A DNA stretch of 64,000 nt from Acinetobacter cumulans (GCF_003024525.3 NZ_CP035934.2:3348001-3412000); one strand, 5' to 3'. Counted from the stretch's first letter, positions 36,507 through 45,230 are shown. A program made the numbers and translations. The notes: generated from the letters alone by a model not told the origin.

Positions 36507-39365
36507 ATGACAACTTGCATGAGCGATAAGCAAACTCCTGAAAATGCAGTGGATTACAAAGCCACGCTAAACCTCCCAGGTACTGAATTTGCAATGAAAG
36601 CAAATCTCGCAGTACGTGAAGCGAAATGGTTAGAAGAGTGGTATGCCGATGACATTTATCAGCAGATTCGTGCATCGCGTATTGGCAAGAAAAAATATGT
36701 GCTTCATGACGGCCCTCCATACGCAAATGGTCAAATTCATTTGGGTCATGCCGTTAACAAGGTTTTAAAAGACATCATCATCAAAAGCCGTGTGATGGAT
36801 GGCTTTGATGCACCATACGTACCAGGTTGGGACTGCCACGGCCTTCCAATTGAACTCAAAGTAGAAGAAAAAGTGGGTAAAGTTGGCGTGAAAGTAGACG
36901 CCTCTACTTTCCGTAAAGCCTGCCGTGAATATGCATACACACAAGTTGAACTGCAAAAGAAAGACTTTGTGCGTATGGGCGTGTTTGGTGATTGGGACAA
37001 CCCTTACCTCACCATGAACTTCAAACAAGAAGCCGACATCGTGCGTTCACTTGGCGCAATTGCCAAAGCGGGTCATATTGAGCCGGGTCTTAAACCAGTC
37101 AACTGGTGTTTGGACTGTGGTTCGTCTTTGGCTGAAGCTGAAGTTGAATATGAAGATAAAAAATCTGACGCAATTGACGTTGGTTTCACTGTTGTTGATT
37201 TAGCAGATTTATCGGCACGTTTAGGCGTACAAATCGCGGATCGTACAGACATCGTGATTTGGACCACTACGCCTTGGACCATGCCTGCCAACCAAGCGGT
37301 TGCACTGCATGCTGAGCTTGAATACCAATTGGTGAAAGCAACTGGCGAAGACAAAGCACCACAAAACTTCATTCTTGCAAAATCATTGGTTGAGTCTGCA
37401 ACACAGCGTTATGGCTTTACAGCATTTGAAGTGATTGCTGAATTTGTTGGCGCTAAACTTGAAAACTTAGTACTACAACATCCGTTAATTGCTGAACGCC
37501 AAGTCCCAGTCATCTTGGGCGAGCACGTCACAGACGGTAGCGGTACAGGTGCAGTACATACAGCACCCGGCCATGGTGTAGACGACTATAAAGTTGGCTT
37601 ACAGTACAACTTAAAAGTTGAAAATCCAGTTGGCGGTAATGGTGTGTATTTACCAACATCTCCACTGTTTGCTGGTGAGCACATCTATAAAGCCAATCCA
37701 AAAATTATTGCTGCTTTAACTGAAGCGACTAAGCTTTGGGCGCATGTGGTGATTAAGCATAGCTACCCGCATTGCTGGCGCCACAAAACTCCAATTATCT
37801 TCCGTGCGACACCACAATGGTTCATTAGCATGGATGCACAAGGTTTACGTGCCAAAGCACTCAATGCGATTGAAAATGACATTGGCTTTGTACCGGATTG
37901 GGGTAAAAACCGTATTGAAGCGATGATCGAAGGTCGTCCAGACTGGTGTATCTCACGTCAACGTACATGGGGCGTGCCAATTCCATTCTTCGTACACAAA
38001 GATACTAACGAATTACACCCACGCACACCTGAATTGATTGAAGAAGTTGCAAAACTGATCGAGCAAGAAGGGATTGATGGTTGGTATAACCGTGACGCAG
38101 CAGAATTTATCGGTGCAGATGCAGAGCAGTACAATGCTGTACGTGACACTTTAGATGTATGGTTCGACTCTGGAACAACACACTTTGCAGTGCTTCGTGA
38201 ACGTGAAGAACTGCAAGATCCAGCAGACTTATACCTTGAAGGCTCAGATCAACACCGCGGTTGGTTCCAATCTTCATTGTTAACATCGATTGCAATCAAT
38301 GAACGCGCACCTTACAAAGGCTTATTGACGCACGGTTTCGTGGTCGATGAGAAAGGCCGTAAGATGTCAAAATCAATCGGTAACGTGATCACACCACAAG
38401 ACATCATTAAAGATATGGGTGCTGATGGTCTACGTTTCTGGATCGCATCTGCAGATTACCGTTATGAAATGACTGCGGGTAAAGAAATCTTTAGCCGTGC
38501 ATCTGATGGTTACCGTCGTATTCGTAACACTTTACGTTTCTTGCTTGCCAACTTGAATGGTTTCAAACCATCGACGGATGCATTGCCTGTAGATCAATTG
38601 ATCGCGCTTGATCAATACATCTTGCAACGTGCAAGCGATGTTCAAAAAACCATTCAACAAGCATACGAAGATATGAACTTCCATATCGTAACGAATGCGT
38701 TGACCAACTTCTGTATTAACGACTTGGGTGGTTTCTACTTAGACATCATCAAAGACCGTCAATACACCACTAAAGCAGACTCTGCAGCACGTCATTCTGC
38801 ACAAACTGCGTTGTATCACTTGGTACAAGCATTTGTTCGCTGGATGTCACCAATCTTAAGCTTTACCGCGCAAGAAGCATGGCCTTTAATTCCAGAGCAA
38901 TCTGAGAAATATGTCTTCACTGCTGAATGGTATGACATTCCAACTGCATCAGCCGCTAACCTTGTTTCTGAAGCAGAATGGCAAACGCTCATTGCTGTAA
39001 AATCTGCAGTAAATAAACACATTGAAGCAGCACGTAATGCAAAAGCAGTAGGTTCTAACTTATCTGCCAAAGTAGAGCTTTGGGCATCTGAAGAACTCAA
39101 AACTGTACTTGACCGTCTAGGTGATGAGCTACGTTTTGTCCTCATCACATCTCAAGTGGTTGTAAATGCATTTGATGCAGCGCAAGGCAACGAATCTGAC
39201 CTTGAAGGTTTACGTGTAAACGTATCAGCAGCTGACGGTGAAAAATGCGCGCGTTGCTGGCATGTTCTACCAGATGTGAATACACATCACGAACATCCAG
39301 GTCTTTGTTCTCGTTGTATTATTAACCTTCCTACAGGTCAAGGCGAAGAGAGAAAATATGCCTAA
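36507..39365 (+). CDS. ileS: Isoleucyl-tRNA synthetase
   Basis: Class I synthetase of 952 residues that charges tRNA-Ile and edits valine. HIGH appears as HLGH in [18 protein letters not shown], and KMSKS as [10 protein letters not shown]. The editing domain contains the [15 protein letters not shown] region, and a C-terminal zinc finger is present (CARCWHV and CSRCI). The start could be Met5 at 36519 (MSDKQTPEN), which resembles the usual N-terminus; the two ATGs cannot be separated by ribosome binding site. It overlaps lspA by eight bases. Confidence 0.96.
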   Translation: MTTCMSDKQTPENAVDYKATLNLPGTEFAMKANLAVREAKWLEEWYADDIYQQIRASRIGKKKYVLHDGPPYANGQIHLGHAVNKVLKDIIIKSRVMDGFDAPYVPGWDCHGLPIELKVEEKVGKVGVKVDASTFRKACREYAYTQVELQKKDFVRMGVFGDWDNPYLTMNFKQEADIVRSLGAIAKAGHIEPGLKPVNWCLDCGSSLAEAEVEYEDKKSDAIDVGFTVVDLADLSARLGVQIADRTDIVIWTTTPWTMPANQAVALHAELEYQLVKATGEDKAPQNFILAKSLVESATQRYGFTAFEVIAEFVGAKLENLVLQHPLIAERQVPVILGEHVTDGSGTGAVHTAPGHGVDDYKVGLQYNLKVENPVGGNGVYLPTSPLFAGEHIYKANPKIIAALTEATKLWAHVVIKHSYPHCWRHKTPIIFRATPQWFISMDAQGLRAKALNAIENDIGFVPDWGKNRIEAMIEGRPDWCISRQRTWGVPIPFFVHKDTNELHPRTPELIEEVAKLIEQEGIDGWYNRDAAEFIGADAEQYNAVRDTLDVWFDSGTTHFAVLREREELQDPADLYLEGSDQHRGWFQSSLLTSIAINERAPYKGLLTHGFVVDEKGRKMSKSIGNVITPQDIIKDMGADGLRFWIASADYRYEMTAGKEIFSRASDGYRRIRNTLRFLLANLNGFKPSTDALPVDQLIALDQYILQRASDVQKTIQQAYEDMNFHIVTNALTNFCINDLGGFYLDIIKDRQYTTKADSAARHSAQTALYHLVQAFVRWMSPILSFTAQEAWPLIPEQSEKYVFTAEWYDIPTASAANLVSEAEWQTLIAVKSAVNKHIEAARNAKAVGSNLSAKVELWASEELKTVLDRLGDELRFVLITSQVVVNAFDAAQGNESDLEGLRVNVSAADGEKCARCWHVLPDVNTHHEHPGLCSRCIINLPTGQGEERKYA

Positions 39366-39900
39366 TCCACAACAAAAAAAGGGTTTATTTCAATTCTATC
39401 CACACAATTTAGTGTGGGTAGGCTTATCCATTGTTGCCATTCTTTTGGATCAATGGACCAAATGGATTGCCAGCACGAGTCTGAATTATGCAGACCCTGT
39501 CCCAGTCCTACCCTTTTTAAATTGGACATTACTACATAACTATGGCGCTGCTTTTAGTTTCTTGTCCGATGCCGGTGGATGGCAACGTTACTTCTTTACC
39601 TCACTTGCAGGTTTAGTGTCTGTTATTTTTGTATTTTGGCTGATGCGTATGCCAAAAACCGTGAAAATTTTACCCATTGCGATTGCCCTTATTTTAGGTG
39701 GCGCAATTGGTAATTTAATCGACCGCGTATCTTTAGGTTATGTGGTCGACTTCATTCATGTGTATTACAACAACAGCCACTTCCCTGCATTTAATCTTGC
39801 AGATAGTGCCATTACGCTGGGTACCATCTTATTGTTGATTGATACCTTCTTCCTTGAGAAGCAGCGTATTCAACGTGCGGAAGCGCAAAAAAATGACTGA
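39358..39900 (+). CDS. lspA: Lipoprotein signal peptidase (signal peptidase II)
   Basis: A 180-residue inner-membrane aspartic protease with four TM segments that cleaves prolipoproteins. The catalytic pair is Asp131 (GYVVDFI) and Asp149 (FNLADSAI), with the supporting NLIDRV motif. It acts on the lipoproteins of this window (SsuA, BamC, the 43-residue peptide). Translationally coupled to ileS upstream and overlapping fkpB downstream. Confidence 0.96.
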   Translation: MPNPQQKKGLFQFYPHNLVWVGLSIVAILLDQWTKWIASTSLNYADPVPVLPFLNWTLLHNYGAAFSFLSDAGGWQRYFFTSLAGLVSVIFVFWLMRMPKTVKILPIAIALILGGAIGNLIDRVSLGYVVDFIHVYYNNSHFPAFNLADSAITLGTILLLIDTFFLEKQRIQRAEAQKND

Positions 39901-40375
39901 TTTGATTCATCCTAACGAAGAAATTCGTATTGAAAACGGCTCTAAAGTCGATCTTCACTTTTCTGTCGCGATTGAAAATGGCGTAGAAATTGATAACACC
40001 CGTAGCCGTGCTGAACCTGTGAGCTTAGTGATGGGTGATGGCAGTTTATTACCTGGTTTTGAAAAAGCATTATTTGGTTTACGTGCTGGCGACCGCCGCA
40101 CTGTAAGCTTGCCACCAGAGGATGCGTTTGGCCCTTGGAACCCTGAAAATGTACAAAAGTTTGACACTGTAAAATTTGAACAGCGTCCAACTGAAGGTCA
40201 CATGATCGAGTTTGAAGACAAAGCCAAACAAAGCCTATACGGCGTGGTAAAAACAGTGGGTGAAGACATTACAGAAGTCGACTTTAACCACCCATTGGCA
40301 GGTAAAAACATTACTTTTGAAGTAGAAATTTTTAAAGTAACGCCTGCTGGCCAGCAAGGCATTAAAATTATGTAA
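39893..40375 (+). CDS. fkpB: FKBP-type peptidyl-prolyl isomerase (FkpB/SlpA)
   Basis: 160 residues from the ATG at 39893, which overlaps the lspA stop by eight bases; a longer frame from 39839 lies inside lspA and is rejected. The FKBP core SLVMGDGSLLPGFEKALFGL and the insert-in-flap region are those of the SlyD/FkpB group. In enterobacteria fkpB is followed by ispH; here the operon ends in a terminator instead. Confidence 0.93.
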   Translation: MTDLIHPNEEIRIENGSKVDLHFSVAIENGVEIDNTRSRAEPVSLVMGDGSLLPGFEKALFGLRAGDRRTVSLPPEDAFGPWNPENVQKFDTVKFEQRPTEGHMIEFEDKAKQSLYGVVKTVGEDITEVDFNHPLAGKNITFEVEIFKVTPAGQQGIKIM

Positions 40376-40389
40376 GTGACGCAAGTCAT

Positions 40390-40417
40390 AAAAAGCACCT
40401 TCGGGTGCTTTTTTATT
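40390..40417 (+). terminator. Terminator of ribF-ileS-lspA-fkpB
   Basis: AGCACC-TTCG-GGTGCT stem with A's before and T's after. Confidence 0.92.
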
Positions 40418-40489
40418 ATTTACAGATCAATACTATACAGCCCAATCACCATAGATTAATTTAAACAGAAAATAGCACTTGAGAAACTT

Positions 40490-41032
40490 ATGAATATTCA
40501 AATTATTGTGGGTAGCGTACGTGAAGGCCGTACAGCAATTAAAGTTGCAGCATGGATCCAATCACAAATCAACAGTTATGAATTCAGCACGGTTCAAACC
40601 GAAATTGTTGATCTAAAAGCATGGGATCTGCCATTTTTTGCTGGTGCCAACCCGCCTATGACGGGTATTTATGATCAGCCCAAACAACAAGAATGGGCTG
40701 CACAAATTGCCAAAGGCGATGCATTTATTTTCATTAGCCCCGAATACAACCACGGCTACAGTCCAGCACTCAAAAATGCCTTAGATTATTTAGGCAAAGA
40801 ATGGAATGCAAAACCAGCTGCCTACGTCAGCTATGGTGGGAGCAACGGTTCACGTTCAATTGATCAAATCCGTCAGGTAGCAACGCAGCTTGGACTGGTA
40901 GACACCAATGCCGTGGTTGAAATCCGTGATATTTTTGCTCGCAACCGCGCAGAAACATTTGAAGGCAATGAGTTTGATGACAAAGCACTGAAAGCAGCTT
41001 TTGATAAATTGGTGCAATACGTCAACGCATAA
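40490..41032 (+). CDS. NAD(P)H-dependent FMN reductase family protein
   Basis: A 180-residue flavodoxin-fold protein. The FMN phosphate loop is IIVGSVREGRTAIKVA at the N-terminus, and FISPEYNHGYSPALKNALD with YGGSNGSRSIDQ completes the flavin site, as in ChrR/YieF/AzoR2-type reductases. It could supply reduced FMN or detoxify quinones or azo compounds. It might serve SsuD, whose operon lacks ssuE, but the gene is 9 kb away. Confidence 0.88.
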   Translation: MNIQIIVGSVREGRTAIKVAAWIQSQINSYEFSTVQTEIVDLKAWDLPFFAGANPPMTGIYDQPKQQEWAAQIAKGDAFIFISPEYNHGYSPALKNALDYLGKEWNAKPAAYVSYGGSNGSRSIDQIRQVATQLGLVDTNAVVEIRDIFARNRAETFEGNEFDDKALKAAFDKLVQYVNA

Positions 41033-41039
41033 ACCACCT

Positions 41040-41057
41040 TGTAAGCTTTTGCTTACA
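41040..41057 (+). promoter_or_regulatory. GacA box 1
   Basis: TGTAAGCTTTTGCTTACA matches TGTAAG-N6-CTTACA perfectly. It ends 44 bases before the -10 element TAATAT of the first sRNA, putting its centre near -66. Confidence 0.85.
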
Positions 41058-41113
41058 ACAACTGCGGAAATTGACCACTTTTCACTTATTCGCAGCCAGT
41101 CTAATATTGGATT

Positions 41114-41249
41114 CATAGAGAGACAGGAAGTCTCCAAAGCCTAAAACAATAATGATAAGCAGGACAGACGCAGGAAGCGTACGGTACGACAGGAGTTATA
41201 CCGCTAGAATGAATCCGAAAAAGCCTCAACAGGATGTTGAGGCTTTTTT
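41114..41249 (+). ncRNA. Rsm/Csr-type regulatory RNA 1, about 136 nt
   Basis: Predicted CsrA/RsmA-sequestering RNA. The start is inferred from the -10 TAATAT (41102-41107). Five GGA motifs are seen, three of them clearly in hairpin loops: GAGAC-AGGAA-GTCTC (41120-41134), ACGC-AGGAA-GCGT (41168-41180) and the terminator loop AGGAT (41231-41235) of GCCTCAAC/GTTGAGGC. A fourth is inside GGTA...TACC (41183-41202) and one is single-stranded (41162). Between these the sequence is A-rich and unstructured, as in Pseudomonas RsmX/Y/Z. It is controlled by a perfect GacA box and ends in six T's. No reading frame with a ribosome binding site is present. Confidence 0.85.
41221..41249 (+). terminator. sRNA 1 terminator
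   Basis: GCCTCAAC-AGGAT-GTTGAGGC and T6; the loop itself carries a GGA motif. Confidence 0.9.
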
Positions 41250-41288
41250 CGTTCTATGCAGTGTCATTCAACTTTACGTTCAACGACT

Positions 41289-41684
41289 TTACACATCCAA
41301 TTGAAAACCCAAATCAATATCACATGCTGCTTGACCACCACGAATCCCCCAATTCTGTAATGGGCTTTCTCGAAGCAAAATTAAAATATGGTCAGCAGGA
41401 ATACCGAATGTGATTAAATTCTGTACTAAACTTTGATACAAACGGCGCTTTGCCGTTAAAGAGCGTCCAGCAAAACAATCAATACTAATCTGTGTAAACA
41501 GCACGGGCTGTGCTAAACCATCAAACACTTGAAAACGATGTGGCGCATGTACACACAAGCGAATATTACGATCTGTTTGAGGAAGCTGAAAACTTTGCTG
41601 TACGGCATCCAAAACCGTATTTAATAATGCTTGTTCTTGCACGTCGTTATACTGGGTACGAATATCAATTTGAATGATCGGCAT
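41289..41684 (-). CDS. Tautomerase family protein
   Basis: A 131-residue protein starting MPIIQIDIRTQYND, so Pro2 becomes the catalytic N-terminal proline after Met removal, the hallmark of the 4-oxalocrotonate tautomerase superfamily. The segment SLTAKRRLYQSLVQNL and the late LRESPLQNWGIRGGQAACDI match the longer Tautomerase_2 group. The natural substrate is unknown. It lies between sRNA 1 and sRNA 2, on the opposite strand to both. Confidence 0.82.
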   Translation of the reverse strand: MPIIQIDIRTQYNDVQEQALLNTVLDAVQQSFQLPQTDRNIRLCVHAPHRFQVFDGLAQPVLFTQISIDCFAGRSLTAKRRLYQSLVQNLITFGIPADHILILLRESPLQNWGIRGGQAACDIDLGFQLDV

Positions 41685-41745
41685 AAAACTTATTCTTTGC
41701 TCTTGTTATCAGCCAAACATTATGAACATTTCTTTGCGATATCGC

Positions 41746-41763
41746 TGTAAGCATTTTCCTACA
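41746..41763 (+). promoter_or_regulatory. GacA box 2
   Basis: TGTAAG-CATTTT-CCTACA, one mismatch in the right half-site. Forty-four bases separate it from TATATT (41808-41813). Confidence 0.8.
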
Positions 41764-41819
41764 CCATTTGCAGAAATTAACAGCTATCTCAGTTTCATCT
41801 TTCAAACTATATTAAGTTC

Positions 41820-41949
41820 ATAGCCAGACAGGATGTCTGATAAGAAAAATAAAAAAATGTCACAACAGCAGGATGCTGAATGGTATGAAAGGAAACATAC
41901 CTTTGCAACGAATCAAAAAAAGCCCCGACAGGATGTTGGGGCTTTTTTT
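41820..41949 (+). ncRNA. Rsm/Csr-type regulatory RNA 2, about 130 nt
   Basis: Same architecture as sRNA 1. Four GGA motifs all lie in hairpin loops: CAGAC-AGGAT-GTCTG (41825-41839), CAGC-AGGAT-GCTG (41866-41878), GGTATG-aaaggaaa-CATACC (41882-41901) and the terminator AGCCCCGAC-AGGAT-GTTGGGGCT. ACAGGAT in a loop is very close to the preferred CsrA binding element. The terminator ends in seven T's. Its downstream neighbour is sRNA 3, with no protein gene between them. Confidence 0.87.
41915..41949 (+). terminator. sRNA 2 terminator
   Basis: AGCCCCGAC-AGGAT-GTTGGGGCT and T7, with an AGGAT loop. Confidence 0.9.
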
Positions 41950-42045
41950 ATCTTCCTCATCAAGGCATACATATTTTGCATTTTGCCCTGGCTCTGATTT
42001 TATGCTGTATCCATTTAACTGACTTGTCTCAAGATTTTGTGGCTT

Positions 42046-42063
42046 TGTACGCTATGACTTACA
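42046..42063 (+). promoter_or_regulatory. GacA box 3
   Basis: TGTACG-CTATGA-CTTACA, one mismatch in the left half-site. Forty-four bases separate it from TATATT (42108-42113). Confidence 0.8.
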
Positions 42064-42119
42064 CGAGATGCAGAATTTAGCGTCTTCTTTACCTAAGGAA
42101 ACACAATTATATTAAGTTC

Positions 42120-42297
42120 ATACCAAACAGGAAGTTTGGAAAAGAATAAAAGCAAAAACAATACAGCAGGACTGCTCAACATAAAAAATATGCTTAAGCG
42201 CATAACATAAAAGAAAAAATAGACACAGCAATAAGAATCAGGCAATAGCCCGAGTAATAGATTAGAAAAGCCTCAACAGCAATGTTGAGGCTTTTTT
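42120..42297 (+). ncRNA. Rsm/Csr-type regulatory RNA 3, about 178 nt, divergent
   Basis: The promoter region is almost identical to that of sRNA 2 (TATATTAAGTTCATA). Two loop GGAs are clear: CCAAAC-AGGAA-GTTTGG (42123-42139) and AGCA-GGAC-TGCT (42165-42176). The 3' half is longer and A-rich and has lost the motif: the terminator GCCTCAAC-AGCAAT-GTTGAGGC has AGCAAT where sRNA 1 has AGGAT. It may be a weaker CsrA antagonist or a copy drifting to another role. Confidence 0.75.
42267..42297 (+). terminator. sRNA 3 terminator
   Basis: GCCTCAAC/GTTGAGGC stem, the same arms as sRNA 1, but the loop lacks GGA; six T's follow. Confidence 0.9.
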
Positions 42298-42509
42298 CAT
42301 TTCGGGTAGCTAAATTTTCAACCACCATCCTCTCGCCTTGCATTTGGTCGTAAATATAAAACTGCTTCACAAAAGTTAAAGCGTTTCAGTAAAACTCTAC
42401 ATATAATTTGCATATTCTTTACGCAACTTGCGCTATGATTTGCTCGCGTATAAGAACTGCCAAAGGATCAGGCAGCAACTATAAAAAAAATGAAATGAGA
42501 GAATCAGCT

Positions 42510-43550
42510 ATGCAGCCTCAGCAGCACTTTTTAAACGAATACACCAAAGTATTTTCAGCAACAACTGAAAATAACTCCAGTATGGCCTTGGCACAGTATA
42601 TTGGCTCACACCGTAATGAACTGATGCAACAACTGCATGATTACGGCATTTTAGTCTTTCGAGGCTATCAAATTGAGCAACCTGAACAGTTTCAAATGCT
42701 GATTGAGCAATATTTTCAACTTCAACCTTGGAATGCATTTAATCCCAATATGCCAGGCTGGGCAGCGTCATGGATGCGTAAATACAGTGAAAGCATTTTA
42801 GGTGCTGGCGATTATCGTCGCTATATCGACCGTAATACGGTACAACTTGGCCCCGTCGAAAATTCAGTACAAGGCCCGCATGTTGAAGGGGGTGTACGTT
42901 CAGAGCGTTCACGTTATATCGCTCTTTTTTGTCAGGAGCCTTCGACTTATTTGGCCGAAACTGGCTTTAATAATTTAGAACTGATTTGGAATAAACTCCC
43001 AAAAACCTTACAAGAAAAATACCTTGGTGCTTGGAATCATTTTTCTTATGTCTCTGCACGCAAACTGAGTGTATTGGATCGGCTGTTATTACAAAAGAGT
43101 CCGTTTAGCATTGAAATGCGTAAGGACAAAAAAGCCAAACTGACCCTACAGCGCTCACCTTTAGTGATTCACCATCCAGATACCAAAAAACTGGCCTTAC
43201 AACCGTGGGCATTTGCCAACAATACCAATCCTTTTGCACATCAAGCCGCACAAAACTGCTTTGATAACCGTGGAGAGATTGAAATTGATTCCACAGCAGA
43301 TGGCATGCAACTCACATGGGAAATTTACAACCAACAAGGCGACAAAATTGAATGGACGGATGAAGAAAAACAACAGTTCTTCAATGCCATGTATAAGGAT
43401 GCTTTGTTATTAGAATGGCATAAAGGTGATGTTGCACTGGTTGATAATGTGAAAATTGCACACTGGCGTATGAATGGCGAACAAGGTAACCGTAAGCTCA
43501 TTCAAATTCAGGCCAATGTGTTTAATGCAGATGACCATTATGCAGCTTAG
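42510..43550 (+). CDS. TauD/TfdA-family Fe(II)/2-oxoglutarate oxygenase-like protein
   Basis: 346 residues from the ATG at 42510 (MQPQQHFLNEY), which has GAGAG about nine bases upstream; the frame remains open upstream but that part is not conserved-looking. The metal triad expected of the family is seen as His124-x-Glu126 (GPHVEGGV) and distal His318 (AHWRMNG). The variant HxE in place of HxD is known in some clade members. DYGILVFRGYQI near residue 45 is the family opening. The substrate is unknown. It lies between sRNA 3 and sRNA 4 and could share their regulation only if cotranscribed, which the terminators argue against. Confidence 0.82.
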   Translation: MQPQQHFLNEYTKVFSATTENNSSMALAQYIGSHRNELMQQLHDYGILVFRGYQIEQPEQFQMLIEQYFQLQPWNAFNPNMPGWAASWMRKYSESILGAGDYRRYIDRNTVQLGPVENSVQGPHVEGGVRSERSRYIALFCQEPSTYLAETGFNNLELIWNKLPKTLQEKYLGAWNHFSYVSARKLSVLDRLLLQKSPFSIEMRKDKKAKLTLQRSPLVIHHPDTKKLALQPWAFANNTNPFAHQAAQNCFDNRGEIEIDSTADGMQLTWEIYNQQGDKIEWTDEEKQQFFNAMYKDALLLEWHKGDVALVDNVKIAHWRMNGEQGNRKLIQIQANVFNADDHYAA

Positions 43551-43585
43551 CGACATGGCCTCAGTGATGATTCTTCATCCGTTCG

Positions 43586-43603
43586 TGTACGCTACAGCTT
43601 ACA
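43586..43603 (+). promoter_or_regulatory. GacA box 4
   Basis: TGTACG-CTACAG-CTTACA, one mismatch in the left half. Forty-four bases separate it from TAATCT (43648-43653). Confidence 0.8.
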
Positions 43604-43659
43604 TCGCTTGCAGAATTCTGCCTCTAGGCAATAGTGCTCATTCAGCATAATCTATAGTT

Positions 43660-43791
43660 ATCAGGAAACAGGAAGTTTCCAAACTTAACAACAAGAATAA
43701 AAGGTTTGTACACCAGGACGTGAGATACGACAGGAGTCATATCTAAACTTACGAAATATCGAAAAGCCCTATCAGGAAGATGGGGCTTTTT
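43660..43791 (+). ncRNA. Rsm/Csr-type regulatory RNA 4, about 132 nt
   Basis: Loop GGAs: GGAAAC-AGGAA-GTTTCC (43664-43680), CAC-CAGGAC-GTG (43711-43722), GATAcGAC-AGGA-GTCaTATC (43724-43743) and the terminator AGCCCTATC-AGGAA-GATGGGGCT. The spacing from its GacA box is identical to the other three. The terminator lies 24 bases from the stop of the convergent ankyrin gene, and its arms could also end that transcript. Confidence 0.87.
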
Positions 43792-43793
43792 CG
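43761..43793. terminator. sRNA 4 terminator, possibly bidirectional
   Basis: AGCCCTATC/GATGGGGCT stem with one G-U pair and an AGGAA loop; T5 on the right, AAAA on the left. Confidence 0.85.
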
Positions 43794-43814
43794 TATCTGC
43801 GCGATCGTGATTTT

Positions 43815-44126
43815 TTATAGGCTTTTTAGGTAGTTTACGATTTCTGTCTGCTCTGCCATTTCTGCAAGCTCTAAAGCCGTATAAGGCGCTTTATGCTGTA
43901 CATCCGCACCTTTGCTGACCAAGAACTGAACCACATCCAAATAGCCGTTTTCTGCAGCTGCTTGTAGTGCGCTGTAGCCTTCTTCATCTGCTTGGTTTAC
44001 ATCTACACCATTGGCTAAACGTTTTTCAACTTCTGCTACATCACCTAAAGATGCCCAATACACTAATTCTGGTAGGTGCAGTTCGTCATCGTCTTCAGGG
44101 ATTGGGGAGATAGAATTAAATTGCAT
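43815..44126 (-). CDS. Small ankyrin-repeat protein
   Basis: A 103-residue protein made almost entirely of ankyrin repeats: LVYWASLGDVAEVEKRLANGVDVNQ, then EGYSALQAAAENGYLDVVQFLVSKGADVQ, then a shorter YTALELAEMAEQTEIVNYL cap. Such proteins bind partner proteins; none can be named here. The gene is convergent with sRNA 4 and follows the AT-rich DUF3644 gene on the same strand. Confidence 0.88.
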   Translation of the reverse strand: MQFNSISPIPEDDDELHLPELVYWASLGDVAEVEKRLANGVDVNQADEEGYSALQAAAENGYLDVVQFLVSKGADVQHKAPYTALELAEMAEQTEIVNYLKSL

Positions 44127-44200
44127 TCCTAGACCTTCAACTTTATAGGATTATGAACAGACTAACATAACTCTCGCACCACAATTTATGTAAATTATGA

Positions 44201-45187
44201 TCATTTCTTTTCATAGTATTTATCAAATTCTTTAAATATATTTGCATTGTAAAAAGTTTTTTTACTGCTATTAGGATTTGAAGGATCAAGAAGTCTTTGA
44301 TACGCATATCTTTGATCAGACTCAAATTGTTTCCTTAAATCATGGTATTTCTTATTAACTTTAAACTCTACATACCTCTTTATACATCTTGTGCTGAGAA
44401 CATCATAATTCCAAGGATATTTATCGCTAATATCTTCTTCGGATAACTGTACTACCGTAGCAGCAGGATCATTTGTAATGATAACTGGTAAGCCCGATGT
44501 ACTTTTAACTTTTTGAAATTTAAGATCAATTCTTAATGTTAGATTGTAATCACTAAAATCATTATCATCATATTTTTGTTCACTTTTCTTTATATAGTCG
44601 AGCACATTTTTCTCACTATTATTTAATATCGTTCCTGACGCATTCTGAAAATCTCTAAAAAATGAGATAGGCATAAGATAAAAATTATATTTTGCTAAAA
44701 CATTACCAAACCACTCATTTACTAAATGCAGATAGTTTTGTAATGCCGCTGTACCTAATTCTTGTATTTTGATTGCAATAGTAAAATCATCATTAATAAA
44801 GTGAATAGAGTTATCTCTAATTTCAGTAAGAGCTAATAAATTTTCATAGACTACTTTATTTATTTTTAATCCAAAATCATTTGTAATAACATTGTATGCT
44901 TCAAACAAATTAATAGACATCGCGTTACCACTTCTATTTTTTTTAATGCTTTTAGATGTTGATTTATTACCACTTTTCAAAGTTTTTAATTCAGTCTTAT
45001 ATATTGAACTTAATTTATTGCTAGAAAGATGCAGTACTTGGGCTTTTAATAATAACTCCCAAGAATTTATACACAAGACAGAAAAAGTTTCTTCTCTGTA
45101 TTTAAAATCTGGTTTGTTATAAATCTCGATAGCTGACAGCATAGCTGCTATCGATTTTTCTAGCATCAATCTTGAGCGTGATTTCAT
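44201..45187 (-). CDS. DUF3644-family protein with a HEPN-like R-x4-H motif
   Basis: 328 residues. The opening LMLEKSIAAMLSAIEIYNKPDFKYREETFSVLCINSWELLLKA is the DUF3644 signature. Arg124 to His129 (EIRDNSIHF) fits the R-x4-6-H motif of HEPN ribonucleases, and the surrounding helices are compatible with that fold. The gene is clearly more AT-rich than its neighbours and uses A/T-ending codons heavily, which suggests acquisition by transfer. DUF3644 genes often occur in variable or defence-rich regions. RNase activity and a defence role are inferences; no antitoxin partner is obvious. Confidence 0.8.
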   Translation of the reverse strand: MKSRSRLMLEKSIAAMLSAIEIYNKPDFKYREETFSVLCINSWELLLKAQVLHLSSNKLSSIYKTELKTLKSGNKSTSKSIKKNRSGNAMSINLFEAYNVITNDFGLKINKVVYENLLALTEIRDNSIHFINDDFTIAIKIQELGTAALQNYLHLVNEWFGNVLAKYNFYLMPISFFRDFQNASGTILNNSEKNVLDYIKKSEQKYDDNDFSDYNLTLRIDLKFQKVKSTSGLPVIITNDPAATVVQLSEEDISDKYPWNYDVLSTRCIKRYVEFKVNKKYHDLRKQFESDQRYAYQRLLDPSNPNSSKKTFYNANIFKEFDKYYEKK

Positions 45188-45230
45188 AATTTACTAATTT
45201 AATTTTTTTTTAGTATATTTATTTTAATAA

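Noticed and set aside
42408..42509. N-terminal extension of the TauD-like protein from 42408
   Set aside because: The ATG at 42510 has a better ribosome binding context, and the extra residues cover a TATAAT-like -10 (42402-42407) and leader sequence.
41040..43793. CRISPR array or ordinary tandem repeat as explanation of the repeated AGGA elements
   Set aside because: Spacing is irregular, similarity is limited to promoters and hairpins, and each unit has its own promoter and terminator.
44143..44325. 60-codon frame overlapping the end of the DUF3644 gene
   Set aside because: Alternative frame of AT-rich sequence without a ribosome binding site.
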